DNA of 64,000 bases, taken from contig NZ_CP107783.1 in NCBI RefSeq assembly GCF_036345255.1, forward strand, positions 8,425,001 to 8,489,000, in the 5' to 3' direction. The notes under the pieces are model-generated. The model worked only from the letters and a program-made list of their open reading frames with translations. It did no database searches and was not told where the DNA came from. Of this stretch, positions 1 through 9,085 are shown piece by piece (position 1 is the stretch's first letter; each line of letters opens with the position of its first letter). A program made the translations under genes and the position numbers. This DNA comes from Streptomyces sp. NBC_00569. GTDB lineage: Bacteria; Actinomycetota; Actinomycetes; Streptomycetales; Streptomycetaceae.

Positions 1-743
1 CGCTGGACATCGACGTCCCTCACGCCGCGGGAGACATGGTGCCTCCACTGTGGCACTGGACCTACCTGCTGGAGAGGGGACCGGAACGGGAGCTCGGCGA
101 GGACGGCCATCCCGAGACCGGAGTTCCCGCCCCGCCCGGTCCGGGACGCCGCCGCATGTTCGGCGGGGGGCGGGTGACGACCCATGGCGGGCTGGTGATC
201 GGGGCGCCCGCCACCAAGGTGACCTCGATCGCGCGGTCCGTCGAAAAGGAGGGCAGGACAGGCCCGCTCACCCTCACCACGGTTCGTCAGGACATCCTTC
301 AGCACGGTGAACTGGTGATCCGGGAGGAGCAGGACATCGTCTACCGGGCACCCGGCTCCAGCGCCCTGCCGCGCCCCGCCGTGAAGCCGCCCCGGAACGA
401 CGGTCCGAAGCTGGAGCTGGTCGTCGACGAGCGGCTGCTGTTCCGGTTCTCGGCGCTTACGTACAACTCTCACCGCATCCACTACGACGTGGACTGGTGC
501 AAGCAGGAGGGGTACGACGGCCTTGTCATCCATGGCCCGCTGCTGGCCCTCATGATGGGCGAACACTTCCGCCGCCAGGGCATCGACCTGCGGGGCAAGA
601 CCTTTGCCTACCGGTTCGTCTCGCCGCTGACCAAGCCGCAGAAGATCACGATCGCCCCTTCTGCCAAGGGACTCGAGCACGGCGCCGAGGCCCGTGGCGC
701 CGATGGCACCGTCGCCGCGGTGAGCACCCTCACGGAGGCATGA
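1..743 (+). CDS. Hot-dog fold (FAS1-like/MaoC) acyl-CoA hydratase, 5' truncated
   Basis: The reading frame is open from the left edge of the window (codons in phase with base 3), so the true start lies outside and the first ATG at 36 is internal. The N-terminal part has the PPLWHWTYLL segment I associate with the FAS1-like dehydratase/HTD2 group that includes mesaconyl-C4-CoA and itaconyl-CoA hydratases. The C-terminal part carries the hot-dog hydratase signature NSHRIHYD followed by GLVIHGPL. It would hydrate an enoyl-CoA in the cytosol. It leads a tight + strand series, with the next GTG 3 bases after its stop. A CaiB-type CoA-transferase and a CitE-like lyase at 13.4-15.4 kb could supply the preceding and following steps. 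Family assignment is firm; the substrate is not known. Confidence 0.8.
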   Translation, partial: LDIDVPHAAGDMVPPLWHWTYLLERGPERELGEDGHPETGVPAPPGPGRRRMFGGGRVTTHGGLVIGAPATKVTSIARSVEKEGRTGPLTLTTVRQDILQHGELVIREEQDIVYRAPGSSALPRPAVKPPRNDGPKLELVVDERLLFRFSALTYNSHRIHYDVDWCKQEGYDGLVIHGPLLALMMGEHFRRQGIDLRGKTFAYRFVSPLTKPQKITIAPSAKGLEHGAEARGADGTVAAVSTLTEA

Positions 744-746
744 GCC

Positions 747-1952
747 GTGAGCCCATCCACCACCACCGACGTCGCCGTCATAGGCGGTTCCACTGCCGGC
801 CTCCGCGCCGCAGAAGCCGTCGCACGCCACGCACCCGAGCTGAGCGTGACCGTGATCAGCGACGAATCCCACCTGCCCTACGAGCTGCCACCGCTGTCCA
901 AGATCCCGCTGCACGACCGCGTCGACATCGACACGCTCGTCTACCCCCTGGCTCGCGACTTGCGGGACAAGGGCGTCGACTTCCGGCTGGGCACCCGTGC
1001 CAGGTCGCTCGACACCGGCTCGAACACCGTCCATCTGTCATCAGGTGGAGCACTGACCTACCGCGCTCTGGTCATCGCCACCGGATGCGAGGCCGTTGTT
1101 CCGCCGCCGTTCGCAGACCAACGCGGTGTGCACGTACTGCGCCGCTTCGAGGACGCGACGGCCCTGCGCGCCGCGGTCACCGACCCCAAGGCTGCCGTCG
1201 CCGTAGTCGGGGCCGGATTCATCGGTGGCGAATTCGCCTCGACACTCGCCAAGGCGGGGCGCACGGTCTCGCTCATCGACCTGGCTGCCAAGCCACTGGG
1301 GCGGTTCGGCGAACCTGTCGCCGACGCCTATACGGCGTTGCACCGCGGGGCCGGTGTCGGCCTGCATCTGGGCAGTGCCGTCACCGACGTCGTCGAACGG
1401 GACGGACGCCGTTCGTTGCTGCTGACCGACGGCACATGGGTACCGGCCGACGTCATCGTCGTCGGCGTCGGAGTGCGTCCTGCGATCGACTGGCTGAACG
1501 GATCAGGGCTGACCTTCGACAACGGCATCCTGGCCGACGCCACCCTGCGTGTCTCGCGCAACGTGTTCGCTGCCGGGGACGCGGTCCGCTGGCCCAACGC
1601 ACGATTCGGCGCCCCCATGAGGATCGAGCACTGGACGAGTGCCGCCGAACAGGGCCGTGCGGCGGGAATCAACGCGGCGAAACTGATCCACGGCGACACG
1701 GGCGACGGTTTCGCCAACGTGCCCTACTTCTGGTCGGACCAGCACGGGGTCCGCATCCAGTTCGCGGGCTGTCTGACCGGAGATGAGGAGATCGAGGAGA
1801 GCAGTACCGGGGACGGGACGCTCTTCCTCTACCACCGCGGTGGCGTGGTCAACGGTGTGCTGGCGTTCGATCGCCGTGCCGACTTCGTGAAGCTGCGGGC
1901 CCTGCTGCGCCGGGAACTCACCCGGCGGGCAGCAGACGAGTTCCTGCGATGA
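747..1952 (+). CDS. FAD-dependent NAD(P)H ferredoxin reductase-like oxidoreductase
   Basis: The protein has 401 residues. It has an N-terminal FAD-binding motif in the degenerate form VIGGSTAG, the PPLSK motif near residue 50, a second dinucleotide-binding motif VVGAGFIGGE in the middle, and the ferredoxin-reductase C-terminal domain with YFWSDQHGVRIQ. Such enzymes pass electrons from NAD(P)H to a ferredoxin or Rieske protein serving an oxygenase. The GTG start is 3 bases after the upstream stop and is preceded by GGAGG at 734-738. No ferredoxin or oxygenase gene lies next to it, so its partner is unclear. It is a paralogue of the proteins at 24696-26000 and 49929-51113. Confidence 0.85.
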   Translation: MSPSTTTDVAVIGGSTAGLRAAEAVARHAPELSVTVISDESHLPYELPPLSKIPLHDRVDIDTLVYPLARDLRDKGVDFRLGTRARSLDTGSNTVHLSSGGALTYRALVIATGCEAVVPPPFADQRGVHVLRRFEDATALRAAVTDPKAAVAVVGAGFIGGEFASTLAKAGRTVSLIDLAAKPLGRFGEPVADAYTALHRGAGVGLHLGSAVTDVVERDGRRSLLLTDGTWVPADVIVVGVGVRPAIDWLNGSGLTFDNGILADATLRVSRNVFAAGDAVRWPNARFGAPMRIEHWTSAAEQGRAAGINAAKLIHGDTGDGFANVPYFWSDQHGVRIQFAGCLTGDEEIEESSTGDGTLFLYHRGGVVNGVLAFDRRADFVKLRALLRRELTRRAADEFLR

Positions 1953-2005
1953 ACAGCCCCGCCAGGATCCGGCGGGCAAGCAACTGGCGAGAAGAAGGAC
2001 GAGTC

Positions 2006-2800
2006 ATGAGTGACGAGACAGACCGCCGCAGCGCGGTCATCACCGGCGCGGCACAGGGCCTGGGCGCGGACATCGCCCGCCGGCTGGCGGATGGCGGGTT
2101 CGACCTCGCCCTGCTGGACCTGAACAAGGAGGGACTGGACCGTACGAAGGAGGAAATCGAGAGCAGCCACGGCGGTGCCAGGATCGAGACGATGCCCCTG
2201 GACCTCTCCGAGGACACGAGTGTTGCAGAGGCATTCCGCGACATCGACGCCGCGTTCGGACGCATCGATGTGCTCGTGAACACGGCGGGCGGCAGCGGGA
2301 CCTTGCAGGTCCGGGACATCGAGGAGCTCTCCCCGCAGGTCTGGCACACGGTGTTGGGCAACAACGTCACCAGCACCTTCCTTTGCTGCAAGTACGCGGT
2401 GCCGGTCATGCGCCGCAACGGCTACGGCCGGATCGTCAACTTCTCCTCAGCGGTATCCCGCGGACTGTCCGGCCCGTCCGGGACGATCGGAGCGCGGCTT
2501 CCCTACGCCGCGTCAAAGGCGGCGATCAACGGCTTCACCCGGCAGCTCGCCAAGGACCTCACTCGCAGCGGGATAACCGTCAACGCGGTCTCTCCGGGCC
2601 TCATCCTGCCCGATGAGGGGCGGGTGCGGTCGGTGTTCGACTCCCTGGCGGCAGCGGACCAGGCCGCCATCCGCGCGGCCATTCCGGCGGGCAGGACCGG
2701 CACGGCTCAGGAGATTTCCGCGGCCGTCGCCTACCTCGTCTCAGAGGGAGCCGGCTTCACGTCCGGCACCGTTCTGGACGTCGACGGCGCAGCTTCCTAG
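2006..2800 (+). CDS. Short-chain dehydrogenase/reductase (SDR)
   Basis: A classical SDR of 264 residues. The cofactor motif TGAAQGLG is at residues 13-20, NTAG replaces the usual NNAG, and the catalytic Ser and Tyr-Lys are in FSSAVSR and YAASK. I chose ATG 2006 because it follows an AGAAGGA ribosome site and leaves the usual short N-terminus; an in-frame ATG at 1949 overlaps the upstream stop and would add 19 residues. It probably oxidises or reduces a hydroxyl or keto group with NAD(P). The stretch around residues 150-170 carries a short insert (GLSGPSGTIG) before the catalytic Tyr. Substrate unknown; context suggests an alicyclic or ring-derived intermediate. Confidence 0.85.
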   Translation: MSDETDRRSAVITGAAQGLGADIARRLADGGFDLALLDLNKEGLDRTKEEIESSHGGARIETMPLDLSEDTSVAEAFRDIDAAFGRIDVLVNTAGGSGTLQVRDIEELSPQVWHTVLGNNVTSTFLCCKYAVPVMRRNGYGRIVNFSSAVSRGLSGPSGTIGARLPYAASKAAINGFTRQLAKDLTRSGITVNAVSPGLILPDEGRVRSVFDSLAAADQAAIRAAIPAGRTGTAQEISAAVAYLVSEGAGFTSGTVLDVDGAAS

Positions 2801-2872
2801 CCGTTCCGCCCTCCCGGCGCGGGCCATGGCCGGCGCTTCCGCACCACCAGAGTGAAGAAGGAGAGCGAACCG

Positions 2873-3592
2873 TTGCTCCAAGATCCGTTGGTCCTCATAC
2901 CGGCACTTGGTTCGGACGCCCGGCTGTGGCAGCCGGTCATCGACCACCTCCACGAGCGCCTCGAAGTCGAATGCCTGGTCATCCGGGGCGTCGGAGACTC
3001 CATTGAGTCCATGGCGGACAGCATCCTGGCCCAGGCGCCGGACCGGTTCTGCCTGGCCGGGATCTCTATGGGCGGCTACGTTGCGCTGGACATCGTGCTG
3101 CGCGAGCCCGAGCGAGTCGTCGGGCTCGCGTTGCTGAACACCTCCGCGTTCGCCGCCCCGCCCGACCGGAAGAAGGGTGGCCACCAGGCGATCTCCCTGA
3201 CGGAGTCCGGCCACTTCGCAGAGGCCGTGCGCAACGTCAGCGGCGCCGTCGCGCCAGGCCGGCCCGAGGTGACGGCCGTCGCCGCCACCATGGCCCATGA
3301 CCTGGGAGCCGACGTCTTCAAGGCGCAGCAACTCGCCGTCCTCAACCGCGACGACCGCACGATGGAAACGCCGGGGATCAAGGCCCCGACGCTGATCGTC
3401 GCCGGAGACGCCGACGCCATCACTCCACTCGCGCTCAGCGAGGAGATGGCCGGCTCGGTACCCAACGCGCAGCTGCACGTACTCGAAGGCGTCGGACACC
3501 TGTCTACCCTCGAAGCGCCCGCCCTCGTCGCCTCACATCTGGCGGACTGGCTGCTGCGTACCGACGATCAAGAGCGGAGGCGCAGGTCATGA
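2873..3592 (+). CDS. Alpha/beta hydrolase (enol-lactonase-like)
   Basis: An alpha/beta hydrolase of 239 residues. The nucleophile elbow is GISMGG, the acid is in VAGDADAITP and the catalytic His is in VEGVGHLS. I chose the TTG at 2873 because AAGGAG at 2858-2863 sits nine bases upstream; an in-frame GTG at 2852 lies before that site and would encode it. The open N-terminus (VLIPALGSD) resembles 3-oxoadipate enol-lactonases and related ester hydrolases. Its stop overlaps the maleylacetate reductase start (ATGA), so the two are probably translated together and act in one pathway. Whether it hydrolyses a ring-fission product, a lactone or an ester side chain cannot be told. Confidence 0.8.
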   Translation: MLQDPLVLIPALGSDARLWQPVIDHLHERLEVECLVIRGVGDSIESMADSILAQAPDRFCLAGISMGGYVALDIVLREPERVVGLALLNTSAFAAPPDRKKGGHQAISLTESGHFAEAVRNVSGAVAPGRPEVTAVAATMAHDLGADVFKAQQLAVLNRDDRTMETPGIKAPTLIVAGDADAITPLALSEEMAGSVPNAQLHVLEGVGHLSTLEAPALVASHLADWLLRTDDQERRRRS

Positions 3593-4653
3593 CGATCACC
3601 TTCGACCACACGACGCAGGGCCAGCGGGTGCTGTTCGGAACCGGCGACGCAGCCGCCCATACGGTCGCGGCGCTCAACGGTCTGGGTGCCGAGCGCGTCC
3701 TGCTCATCGCGGACGCGTTCGTATCGGAACTCTCCGACGCCGTGGCGGAACGGGTCTGTGTGGTGGCACGTATCCACGAGATCGTCCAACACGTCCCTGC
3801 CGAGAACGCCGCCAGGGCAGTGGAGGTCGCGCAGACGCACGACGCAGACGCGATCGTCACGATCGGCGGCGGCTCGGCAGTGGGCCTCGCGAAGATCGTC
3901 GCCCGCGACGCCGGCCTGCCGATCGTGGCGGTACCCACCACCTTCGCAGGCTCCGAAGCCACGAACGTCTGGGGCATCACCGAGGCCGGACGCAAGACCA
4001 CCGGCATCGACGACAAGGTGCTGCCGAAGATCGTCGTCTACGACGCCTCCCTGATGGCGAGTCTGCCGGGGCAACTGGCCGTCTCCAGCGGGCTCAATGC
4101 CCTGGCCCACGCGGTCGACGGCTTCTGGGCCCCGCGAAGCAACCCGATCAACAAGGCGATGGGCACCGAAGGGCTGCGCGCCCTCGTCCCGGGCCTGCGT
4201 GCCCTGCACGCCGACCCGGACGATATCGCGGCTCGCGAACAGACCCTTTACGGCGCCTACCTCGCGGCCGTCGCCTTCGCCTCGGCCGGATCGGGCCTGC
4301 ACCACAAGATCTGCCACGCCCTCGGCGGCGCTTATGCCATGCCGCACGCCGAGACCCACTCCGTCGTGATCGGCTATGTCACGGCCTTCAACGCCCCGTT
4401 TGCCGTCGATGCAGCCGAGCGCGTCGCCGCCGCTGTTGGCGACGGCCTTTCCGCCGCCGCAGGAATCCACGCGCTGGGCCGACAGATCGATGCCCCGAGT
4501 TCCCTGAAGGAACTCGGCCTCAAGGAGGAGGACCTGCCGGCAGCGGCGGACCTCATCCTCCCTGCTGTCCCGCCTTCCAACCCCCGGCCGGTGACCAGGG
4601 AAGCGCTGGAGGAATTGCTGCGCGCGGCGTGGGCTGGTGATCCGATCACGTAA
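3589..4653 (+). CDS. Maleylacetate reductase
   Basis: A 354-residue member of the iron-type alcohol dehydrogenase family. It shows the nucleotide-binding GGGSAVGLAK, the PTTFAGSEAT segment, the conserved GLNALAHAVDGFW region and the His-rich SGLHHKICHALGG...MPHAETH segment typical of maleylacetate reductases. The family reduces maleylacetate to 3-oxoadipate with NAD(P)H, downstream of hydroxyquinol or chlorocatechol ortho-cleavage. A hydroxyquinol 1,2-dioxygenase at 23807-24712 would make its substrate, and pcaI, pcaJ and pcaF at 59.9-62.4 kb would consume its product. It overlaps the upstream hydrolase by 4 bases and is followed by a strong hairpin shared with the converging folD. Confidence 0.9.
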   Translation: MTITFDHTTQGQRVLFGTGDAAAHTVAALNGLGAERVLLIADAFVSELSDAVAERVCVVARIHEIVQHVPAENAARAVEVAQTHDADAIVTIGGGSAVGLAKIVARDAGLPIVAVPTTFAGSEATNVWGITEAGRKTTGIDDKVLPKIVVYDASLMASLPGQLAVSSGLNALAHAVDGFWAPRSNPINKAMGTEGLRALVPGLRALHADPDDIAAREQTLYGAYLAAVAFASAGSGLHHKICHALGGAYAMPHAETHSVVIGYVTAFNAPFAVDAAERVAAAVGDGLSAAAGIHALGRQIDAPSSLKELGLKEEDLPAAADLILPAVPPSNPRPVTREALEELLRAAWAGDPIT

Positions 4654-4679
4654 GGAAACGCGCAGGGCCTGAAACGCTG

Positions 4680-4714
4680 TGTGGGCCGGACCTCATCAAG
4701 AGGTCCGGCCCACA
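4680..4714. terminator. Bidirectional hairpin terminator
   Basis: A perfect 15-bp stem (4680-4694 pairs with 4700-4714) with a 5-base ATCAA loop, built around GGGCCGGACCTC and its complement. It sits exactly between the 3' ends of the converging maleylacetate reductase and folD genes. There is no U-tract, as is common for Streptomyces terminators. It probably stops transcription from both sides. Confidence 0.8.
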
Positions 4715-4733
4715 TTCCGTATGTCCGCCGCAG

Positions 4734-5591
4734 TCAGCCGACCGACACCTTCGTGGCCGACCGCAGCCGGGCCGCGCGGAGGGTCTGTACGAGGAGCGTC
4801 GCGATGGTCATCGGGCCTACGCCACCGGGTACCGGGGTGATGAGGGAGGCGTGCTCCGCGGCCGCCTCGAACTCGACATCGCCGCGATTGTCGGCGTAAC
4901 CCGCGTCGATCACGACAGCCCCCGGCTTGATCCACTCGCCCTTGACCAGACCCGGCGATCCGACCGCCGCCACGACGATGTCGGCCTGCTCGACCTGGGC
5001 ACGTAGGTCGGTGGTGCGCGAGTGGCAGTACGTCACGGTCGCATCGCGACCCAGCAGGAGCATCCCCATGGGCTTGCCCAAAATGGCGCTGCGGCCGACG
5101 ACCACCGCGTGCCGGCCGACCAGCGGCACGTCGTAGGCGTCGAGCAAGGCCATGATGCCGCCCGGCGTCGCGGAGGCGAAGCCTTCCTCGGTGAAGGCCA
5201 TGGCGGCGAACGACGTGCGGGTCACACCGTCGACGTCTTTGGCCGGGGAGATCGCCTCGAACGCGGCGCGCTCGTCGATGTGGCCGGGGACTGGGTGCTG
5301 CAGAAGGATGCCGTCGACCTCGGGATCGGCCGAGAGGCCGCTGATGACCCGACACAGGTTCTCGGTGTCGATGTCGGCGTCGAGATCGATCCGCCGGGAT
5401 TCGATGCCGACATCCCGGCAGCGGTTGACCTTCATGCGCACATAGGTGTGCGAAGCGGGGTCGTCGCCCACGAGTACGGTCGCCAGTACCGGCCGGCGGT
5501 CGTGCTCGAGGACGAACTGGTCGACCTGCTTCGTGAGGTCCTGGAGCACCGCCTTCGATGTAGCGCGGCCGTCCAGGAGTTGTGCAGTCAC
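4734..5591 (-). CDS. folD: Bifunctional methylenetetrahydrofolate dehydrogenase/cyclohydrolase FolD
   Basis: FolD of about 285 residues. It has the catalytic Tyr-x3-Lys in YVRMK, the substrate loop ILLQHPVPGHID and the NADP-binding VVVGRSAILGKPM, ending with TPVPGGVGPMT. It oxidises methylene-THF to formyl-THF in the cytosol. I chose GTG 5591 (VTAQLLDG), the usual FolD N-terminus; in-frame ATG codons upstream, up to 5636, are possible. It is the last gene of the eight-gene minus-strand operon, directly after purU and the THF-dependent O-demethylase. This copy is therefore likely a catabolic FolD that clears C1 units from methoxy groups, not the housekeeping enzyme. That role is inferred from context. 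Confidence 0.92.
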   Translation of the reverse strand: MTAQLLDGRATSKAVLQDLTKQVDQFVLEHDRRPVLATVLVGDDPASHTYVRMKVNRCRDVGIESRRIDLDADIDTENLCRVISGLSADPEVDGILLQHPVPGHIDERAAFEAISPAKDVDGVTRTSFAAMAFTEEGFASATPGGIMALLDAYDVPLVGRHAVVVGRSAILGKPMGMLLLGRDATVTYCHSRTTDLRAQVEQADIVVAAVGSPGLVKGEWIKPGAVVIDAGYADNRGDVEFEAAAEHASLITPVPGGVGPMTIATLLVQTLRAARLRSATKVSVG

Positions 5592-5655
5592 GCGTGTACC
5601 TCGCTTCATTCGCGATCGGGGAATGACGGGAGACATTTCAGTGATGGGCGACCGT

Positions 5656-6528
5656 TCAGAACACGACGGTCTGATTGCCGTTGAGCAGCACCCGGTCCTC
5701 GCAGTGCCATGTCACCGCCCGGGACAGGACCTGCCGCTCCACGTCGGCGCCTCGCCGTTGAAGGTCGGGGGTCGTCTCGTGGTGCGAGACCCGTACGACG
5801 TCCTGCTCAATGATGGGGCCTTCGTCGAGGTCCTCGGTCACGTAGTGGGCGGTGGCACCGACCAACTTCACACCCCGGTCCCTGGCCTTCTGGTACGGGC
5901 CGGCGCCGACGAACGCCGGCAGGAAGGAGTGATGGATGTTGATGACAGGAGCGCCGACCTCCTCGAGGAAGTCGCCGGAAATGATCTGCATGTAGCGGGC
6001 CAGCACGAGCAGATCGATGTTGCCCTTGAGCAGCTTCAGGTGCTCCTTCTCGGCGACATCCTTGGCCCCCTTCTCCACGGGAACGTGGATGAACGGGATA
6101 CCGAAGCCGCGTACGTCCTCGCCCAGGTCGGGGTGGTTGGAGATGACCATGGCGATGTTCATGGGGATCTCGCCGCGGCGCTGTCGCCACAGCAGGTCGA
6201 GAAGGCAGTGGTCGGACTTCGAGGCCATGATGGCGACCCGCTTGGGCTTGCGCGCTTCTATGAGGCGGTAGCTGAGGCCCAGCGAGCCCAGCGCTTCATC
6301 GAGCTCGGCGGAGAGCGTGGGCAAGTGGCCTGCGAGCCCGTCCAAATGGAAGGCGGTGCGCTGGAAGAACCGGCCGCCGGCGGAGCCGGTCGAGTACTGG
6401 TCGAGGGAGACGACGTTTGCGCCGGCCCGGGCGAGTACGGACGACACCGCCGAGACGATGCCCGGCTGGTCCGCGCCCTGGACGATCAGACGGCCGAGGT
6501 CCGGGGTGGGTTGATCGGGTGCGGGCAT
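5656..6528 (-). CDS. purU: Formyltetrahydrofolate deformylase PurU
   Basis: 290 residues: an N-terminal ACT-like regulatory domain (LIVQGADQPGIVSAVSS) and a C-terminal formyltransferase-fold domain. The catalytic Asn-His-Asp set lies in NIHHSFLPAF, TAHYVTEDLD and EGPII. It hydrolyses 10-formyl-THF to formate and THF. The ATG at 6528 follows AAAGGA; the frame stays open upstream, but that stretch does not resemble PurU. It sits between folD and the O-demethylase gene in one operon, so it would complete recycling of THF during demethylation and release formate. In bacteria purU normally balances purine and glycine metabolism; its place here suggests a dedicated catabolic paralogue. Confidence 0.92.
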   Translation of the reverse strand: MPAPDQPTPDLGRLIVQGADQPGIVSAVSSVLARAGANVVSLDQYSTGSAGGRFFQRTAFHLDGLAGHLPTLSAELDEALGSLGLSYRLIEARKPKRVAIMASKSDHCLLDLLWRQRRGEIPMNIAMVISNHPDLGEDVRGFGIPFIHVPVEKGAKDVAEKEHLKLLKGNIDLLVLARYMQIISGDFLEEVGAPVINIHHSFLPAFVGAGPYQKARDRGVKLVGATAHYVTEDLDEGPIIEQDVVRVSHHETTPDLQRRGADVERQVLSRAVTWHCEDRVLLNGNQTVVF

Positions 6529-6631
6529 GAAGGTAGATCCTTTCGAGGCATGAGGCCTGGCCTCGGCGGGGGCGTGCGGGGAACGGTCCGCGGCTTCGGA
6601 GTTCCCGGCACGCCCCGTGGTACGGCTCCGA

Positions 6632-8023
6632 TCACGGAGCGGCGACGCCGGAGGGGATGGAGCTGAGGTCGAAGTCCTTGTTGGAGGCCAGTTCCAGGTA
6701 CGGGAACCGCTCGACGGTGGCGCGGATCTGCTTGATCCGGCCGCCGTGGTCGCCCCACTGCACGACGACCTCCGTGCCGATCTCGGCGAGGTCCACATCG
6801 ATCGTGGAGTGCGAGATCATCTCGCGGTAGTAGTAGGAGTACACCGCCACGGAAGAGATCCCGACCGTCTCGCCGTCCCGGGTGACCAGATCGGCATGGC
6901 CGCCGGCCGGAGCCTGCGGTGTGGTGGGGAATTCGAAGTGCTTGTACTCCTCGCCGGACTCGAACTGCGAGGCGAAGACGTCGAGTACGTCTTCCTTGTT
7001 CCACCGCAGCACAACCGTCTTGCGACGGCGGTTGGCGGCCTCGGTCTCCAGAGCTTCGCGGCCGATGAAGTCGTGGTCGAACTTGGCCATCCAGCCCCAG
7101 TTCACCTCGAACGGGGTGCGCAGCCGAGTGCTCAGGTCGTCGGGCTCGGCGCTGCCCGGCAGCGGCCCCTGCACGTGGCCCGGTGGAAGCCCGGCCCCGA
7201 ACACCGGGTGCGTGACGAATCCCCGGTCGGCGAACGCGGCCGGTAGGAAGGTGCAGCCCTGCTGCGGAAAGCCGCCCTCGGTGTGATTGACGAGGTAGGT
7301 GCGCCAGCCAAGACGCTTGAGCCCGAACTCCTTCCCCGCCCGGTACGTCGCGTCGAACGCCGCGGGGCCGTGCTCGACCGGTCCGCGAAGCTCGTACGCC
7401 AGGGTTCCGGCCATGCCGATCCGGGAAAGTTCGATCTCCGCCGTTCCGTCGATCCCCGGGATGGTGATCGGCTTGACGCCGAGGAACTTCAGGTCGCGCA
7501 GCGACTCACCGGTCAGCCGCTCCAGGACCTGTAGCGAGGTCGGACCGGCGATCTGGAACAGGAAGATGTCCCGCGTCTCGAAGTCCACGTCCAGCCCCAC
7601 CGATGGCGCAATGTACTGCGGCCAAGGCATGGCGGCGAACATACGGAAGCGTTCCTCGCCTTGCCTGACCGCCAGCCCGTGGGTGGCGATGTAGCCGCGC
7701 TCGTCGAGCATCACGAGGTGCTTGGAGGTGCCGACCGGCCACTTGTAGACGTTGTTGATACTCAGTCGCGAAAGGAACTCCTGCGCGTGCGGACCGCTGA
7801 AGATCATCTCGGGCAGCCCGGTCAGGTTCGACGCCAGATAGGAGCTCGTCTTCCACGACATCGACTCCTGCTTCCAGCCGTCCCCCTCCCATATGTGCAG
7901 GCCGCCGAAGATGTTCAGGTATGTCGGCACGTCCGCATACGCCGGAACGCCGTGTACGGCCGCCGACCGGAGGTCTGGCGAACCGCCGGGTCCGTCTCCC
8001 GCAGTACTTTCTTTGCTGTCCAT
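6632..8023 (-). CDS. Tetrahydrofolate-dependent aryl O-demethylase (GcvT fold, LigM/DesA-like)
   Basis: A 463-residue GcvT-fold aminomethyltransferase-like protein, about 100 residues longer than glycine-cleavage T-protein and close in length to the Sphingobium vanillate/syringate demethylases LigM and DesA. Visible family features are ESMSWKTSSYL near residues 53-62, IAGPTSLQVLERL in the middle, SRIGMAGTLAYELRG, and the C-terminal barrel with YYYREMI. LigM/DesA move the methyl of an aromatic methoxy group to THF, giving methyl-THF and a phenol. The genes next downstream, purU and folD, handle folate C1 units, which strongly supports this role over glycine cleavage. No lipoyl H-protein gene is near. 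A methylene-THF reductase (MetF) would also be needed and is not in the window. The exact methoxyaromatic is unknown. Confidence 0.8.
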   Translation of the reverse strand: MDSKESTAGDGPGGSPDLRSAAVHGVPAYADVPTYLNIFGGLHIWEGDGWKQESMSWKTSSYLASNLTGLPEMIFSGPHAQEFLSRLSINNVYKWPVGTSKHLVMLDERGYIATHGLAVRQGEERFRMFAAMPWPQYIAPSVGLDVDFETRDIFLFQIAGPTSLQVLERLTGESLRDLKFLGVKPITIPGIDGTAEIELSRIGMAGTLAYELRGPVEHGPAAFDATYRAGKEFGLKRLGWRTYLVNHTEGGFPQQGCTFLPAAFADRGFVTHPVFGAGLPPGHVQGPLPGSAEPDDLSTRLRTPFEVNWGWMAKFDHDFIGREALETEAANRRRKTVVLRWNKEDVLDVFASQFESGEEYKHFEFPTTPQAPAGGHADLVTRDGETVGISSVAVYSYYYREMISHSTIDVDLAEIGTEVVVQWGDHGGRIKQIRATVERFPYLELASNKDFDLSSIPSGVAAP

Positions 8024-8058
8024 TCTTCATGCACCTCTCTCTCGAAGCGGATCCGTGG

Positions 8059-9000
8059 TCAAGCCGACGCGTCGATCTGGTCGTAGCGGACGGACTTGAC
8101 GCGCTCCATCACCGATCGGAGCGATTCGGGCTGCCGACCGGTGAGCCGCTGTACGTGGTGGGAGAGCAGTGCCTGGTAGCCCTCGGCCTGTGCCACGTCC
8201 GCCGACACCAGCTCGTCGCTGGCCCACCGGTGGCCCTCGTCGCTGGCCGGCATGGCCGGGTCGTAGGTGCGGGGGAGGCCGACGGAGTCGAAGTGCGCCA
8301 GCCGCTGCTCGCGGGTCAGGGGCGTGTAGGTGATCGGGACCCCGTGCACCTCGGAGCCGATCCGCACGATGTCGCGCATGCTCAGCAGCTCGGGTCCGGT
8401 GATCTCGTAGACGGCGCCCGCATGCTCCTCGGGCGCGCGCAGCACAGCGGCGGTGCTGCGGGCCACGTCACTCTTGGCCACGGGGGCGAGGGAGCCCTCG
8501 CCGGTCGCCATCTCCAGCCGGCCGCTTTCCGCTGCGGGCGCCATCCAGATGTTGCTGACGATCTCGGCGTACAGATGGTTGCGTAGGAAGGTGTAGGCAA
8601 GCCCGGAGGATCGCAGGTCCAGTTCGCTCTGGTAGTGGTCCTGAGCGGACAGGGCGGGGTTCTTGGGGTGCTCGCCACCGCCGACGGAGGTGTAGACGAT
8701 GTGCTTGACCCCTGCTCCGCGGGCAGCCGCGATCGCGTTGCGGTGCTCTTCGACCCGTCGGCCGAGGTTGAGGCCGCTGATGAGGAAGAGCGTGTCCGCG
8801 CCGCGGTAGGCCGCGTCCAGGGACTCCCGGTCGGTGTAGTCGCCCTGCAGTACGGCGAGACCCTCGGCCGCGCGGTCGGCCAGCTTCTCGGGGGTGCGGG
8901 TCACCAGCGCCAGTTCGGCGCCGGGGCTCGCAGCGAGCAGCAACTTCGTGACGCGGCGCCCGAGGTCTCCCGAGGCTCCGCTGATGACGATTCGGCTCAT
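8059..9000 (-). CDS. NmrA-like NAD(P)-binding protein (atypical SDR)
   Basis: A 313-residue extended-SDR/NmrA-type protein. The N-terminal cofactor motif is GASGDLGRR, with a YTSVGG strand end and no classical Tyr-x3-Lys. It resembles the quinone oxidoreductase 2 (QOR2/YtfG) group, which may reduce quinones or sense NADP. It lies 35 bases upstream of the O-demethylase gene and 85 bases after the VOC gene, within the minus-strand operon. A same-length, colinear paralogue lies at 37111-38052. A quinone reductase would suit a locus producing hydroquinones and catechols, but this is inference. Confidence 0.75.
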   Translation of the reverse strand: MSRIVISGASGDLGRRVTKLLLAASPGAELALVTRTPEKLADRAAEGLAVLQGDYTDRESLDAAYRGADTLFLISGLNLGRRVEEHRNAIAAARGAGVKHIVYTSVGGGEHPKNPALSAQDHYQSELDLRSSGLAYTFLRNHLYAEIVSNIWMAPAAESGRLEMATGEGSLAPVAKSDVARSTAAVLRAPEEHAGAVYEITGPELLSMRDIVRIGSEVHGVPITYTPLTREQRLAHFDSVGLPRTYDPAMPASDEGHRWASDELVSADVAQAEGYQALLSHHVQRLTGRQPESLRSVMERVKSVRYDQIDASA

Positions 9001-9085
9001 GGCAATTCTGCTATCTGTTCGGCCGGCGATGCCGGAAAAAAGGGGGGTGGTGGAGCGGATCAGCGTGTGTGGCCCGGGCGGTACG

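Noticed and set aside
6632..8023. Reading the GcvT-fold protein as the glycine-cleavage T-protein
   Set aside because: It is about 100 residues too long, no gcvH or gcvP is near, and the gene company is catabolic.
8026..8033. TTCATGCA next to the O-demethylase start, like the left arm of the shared operator
   Set aside because: No TGCAT arm follows at the right distance and it overlaps the ribosome-binding region.
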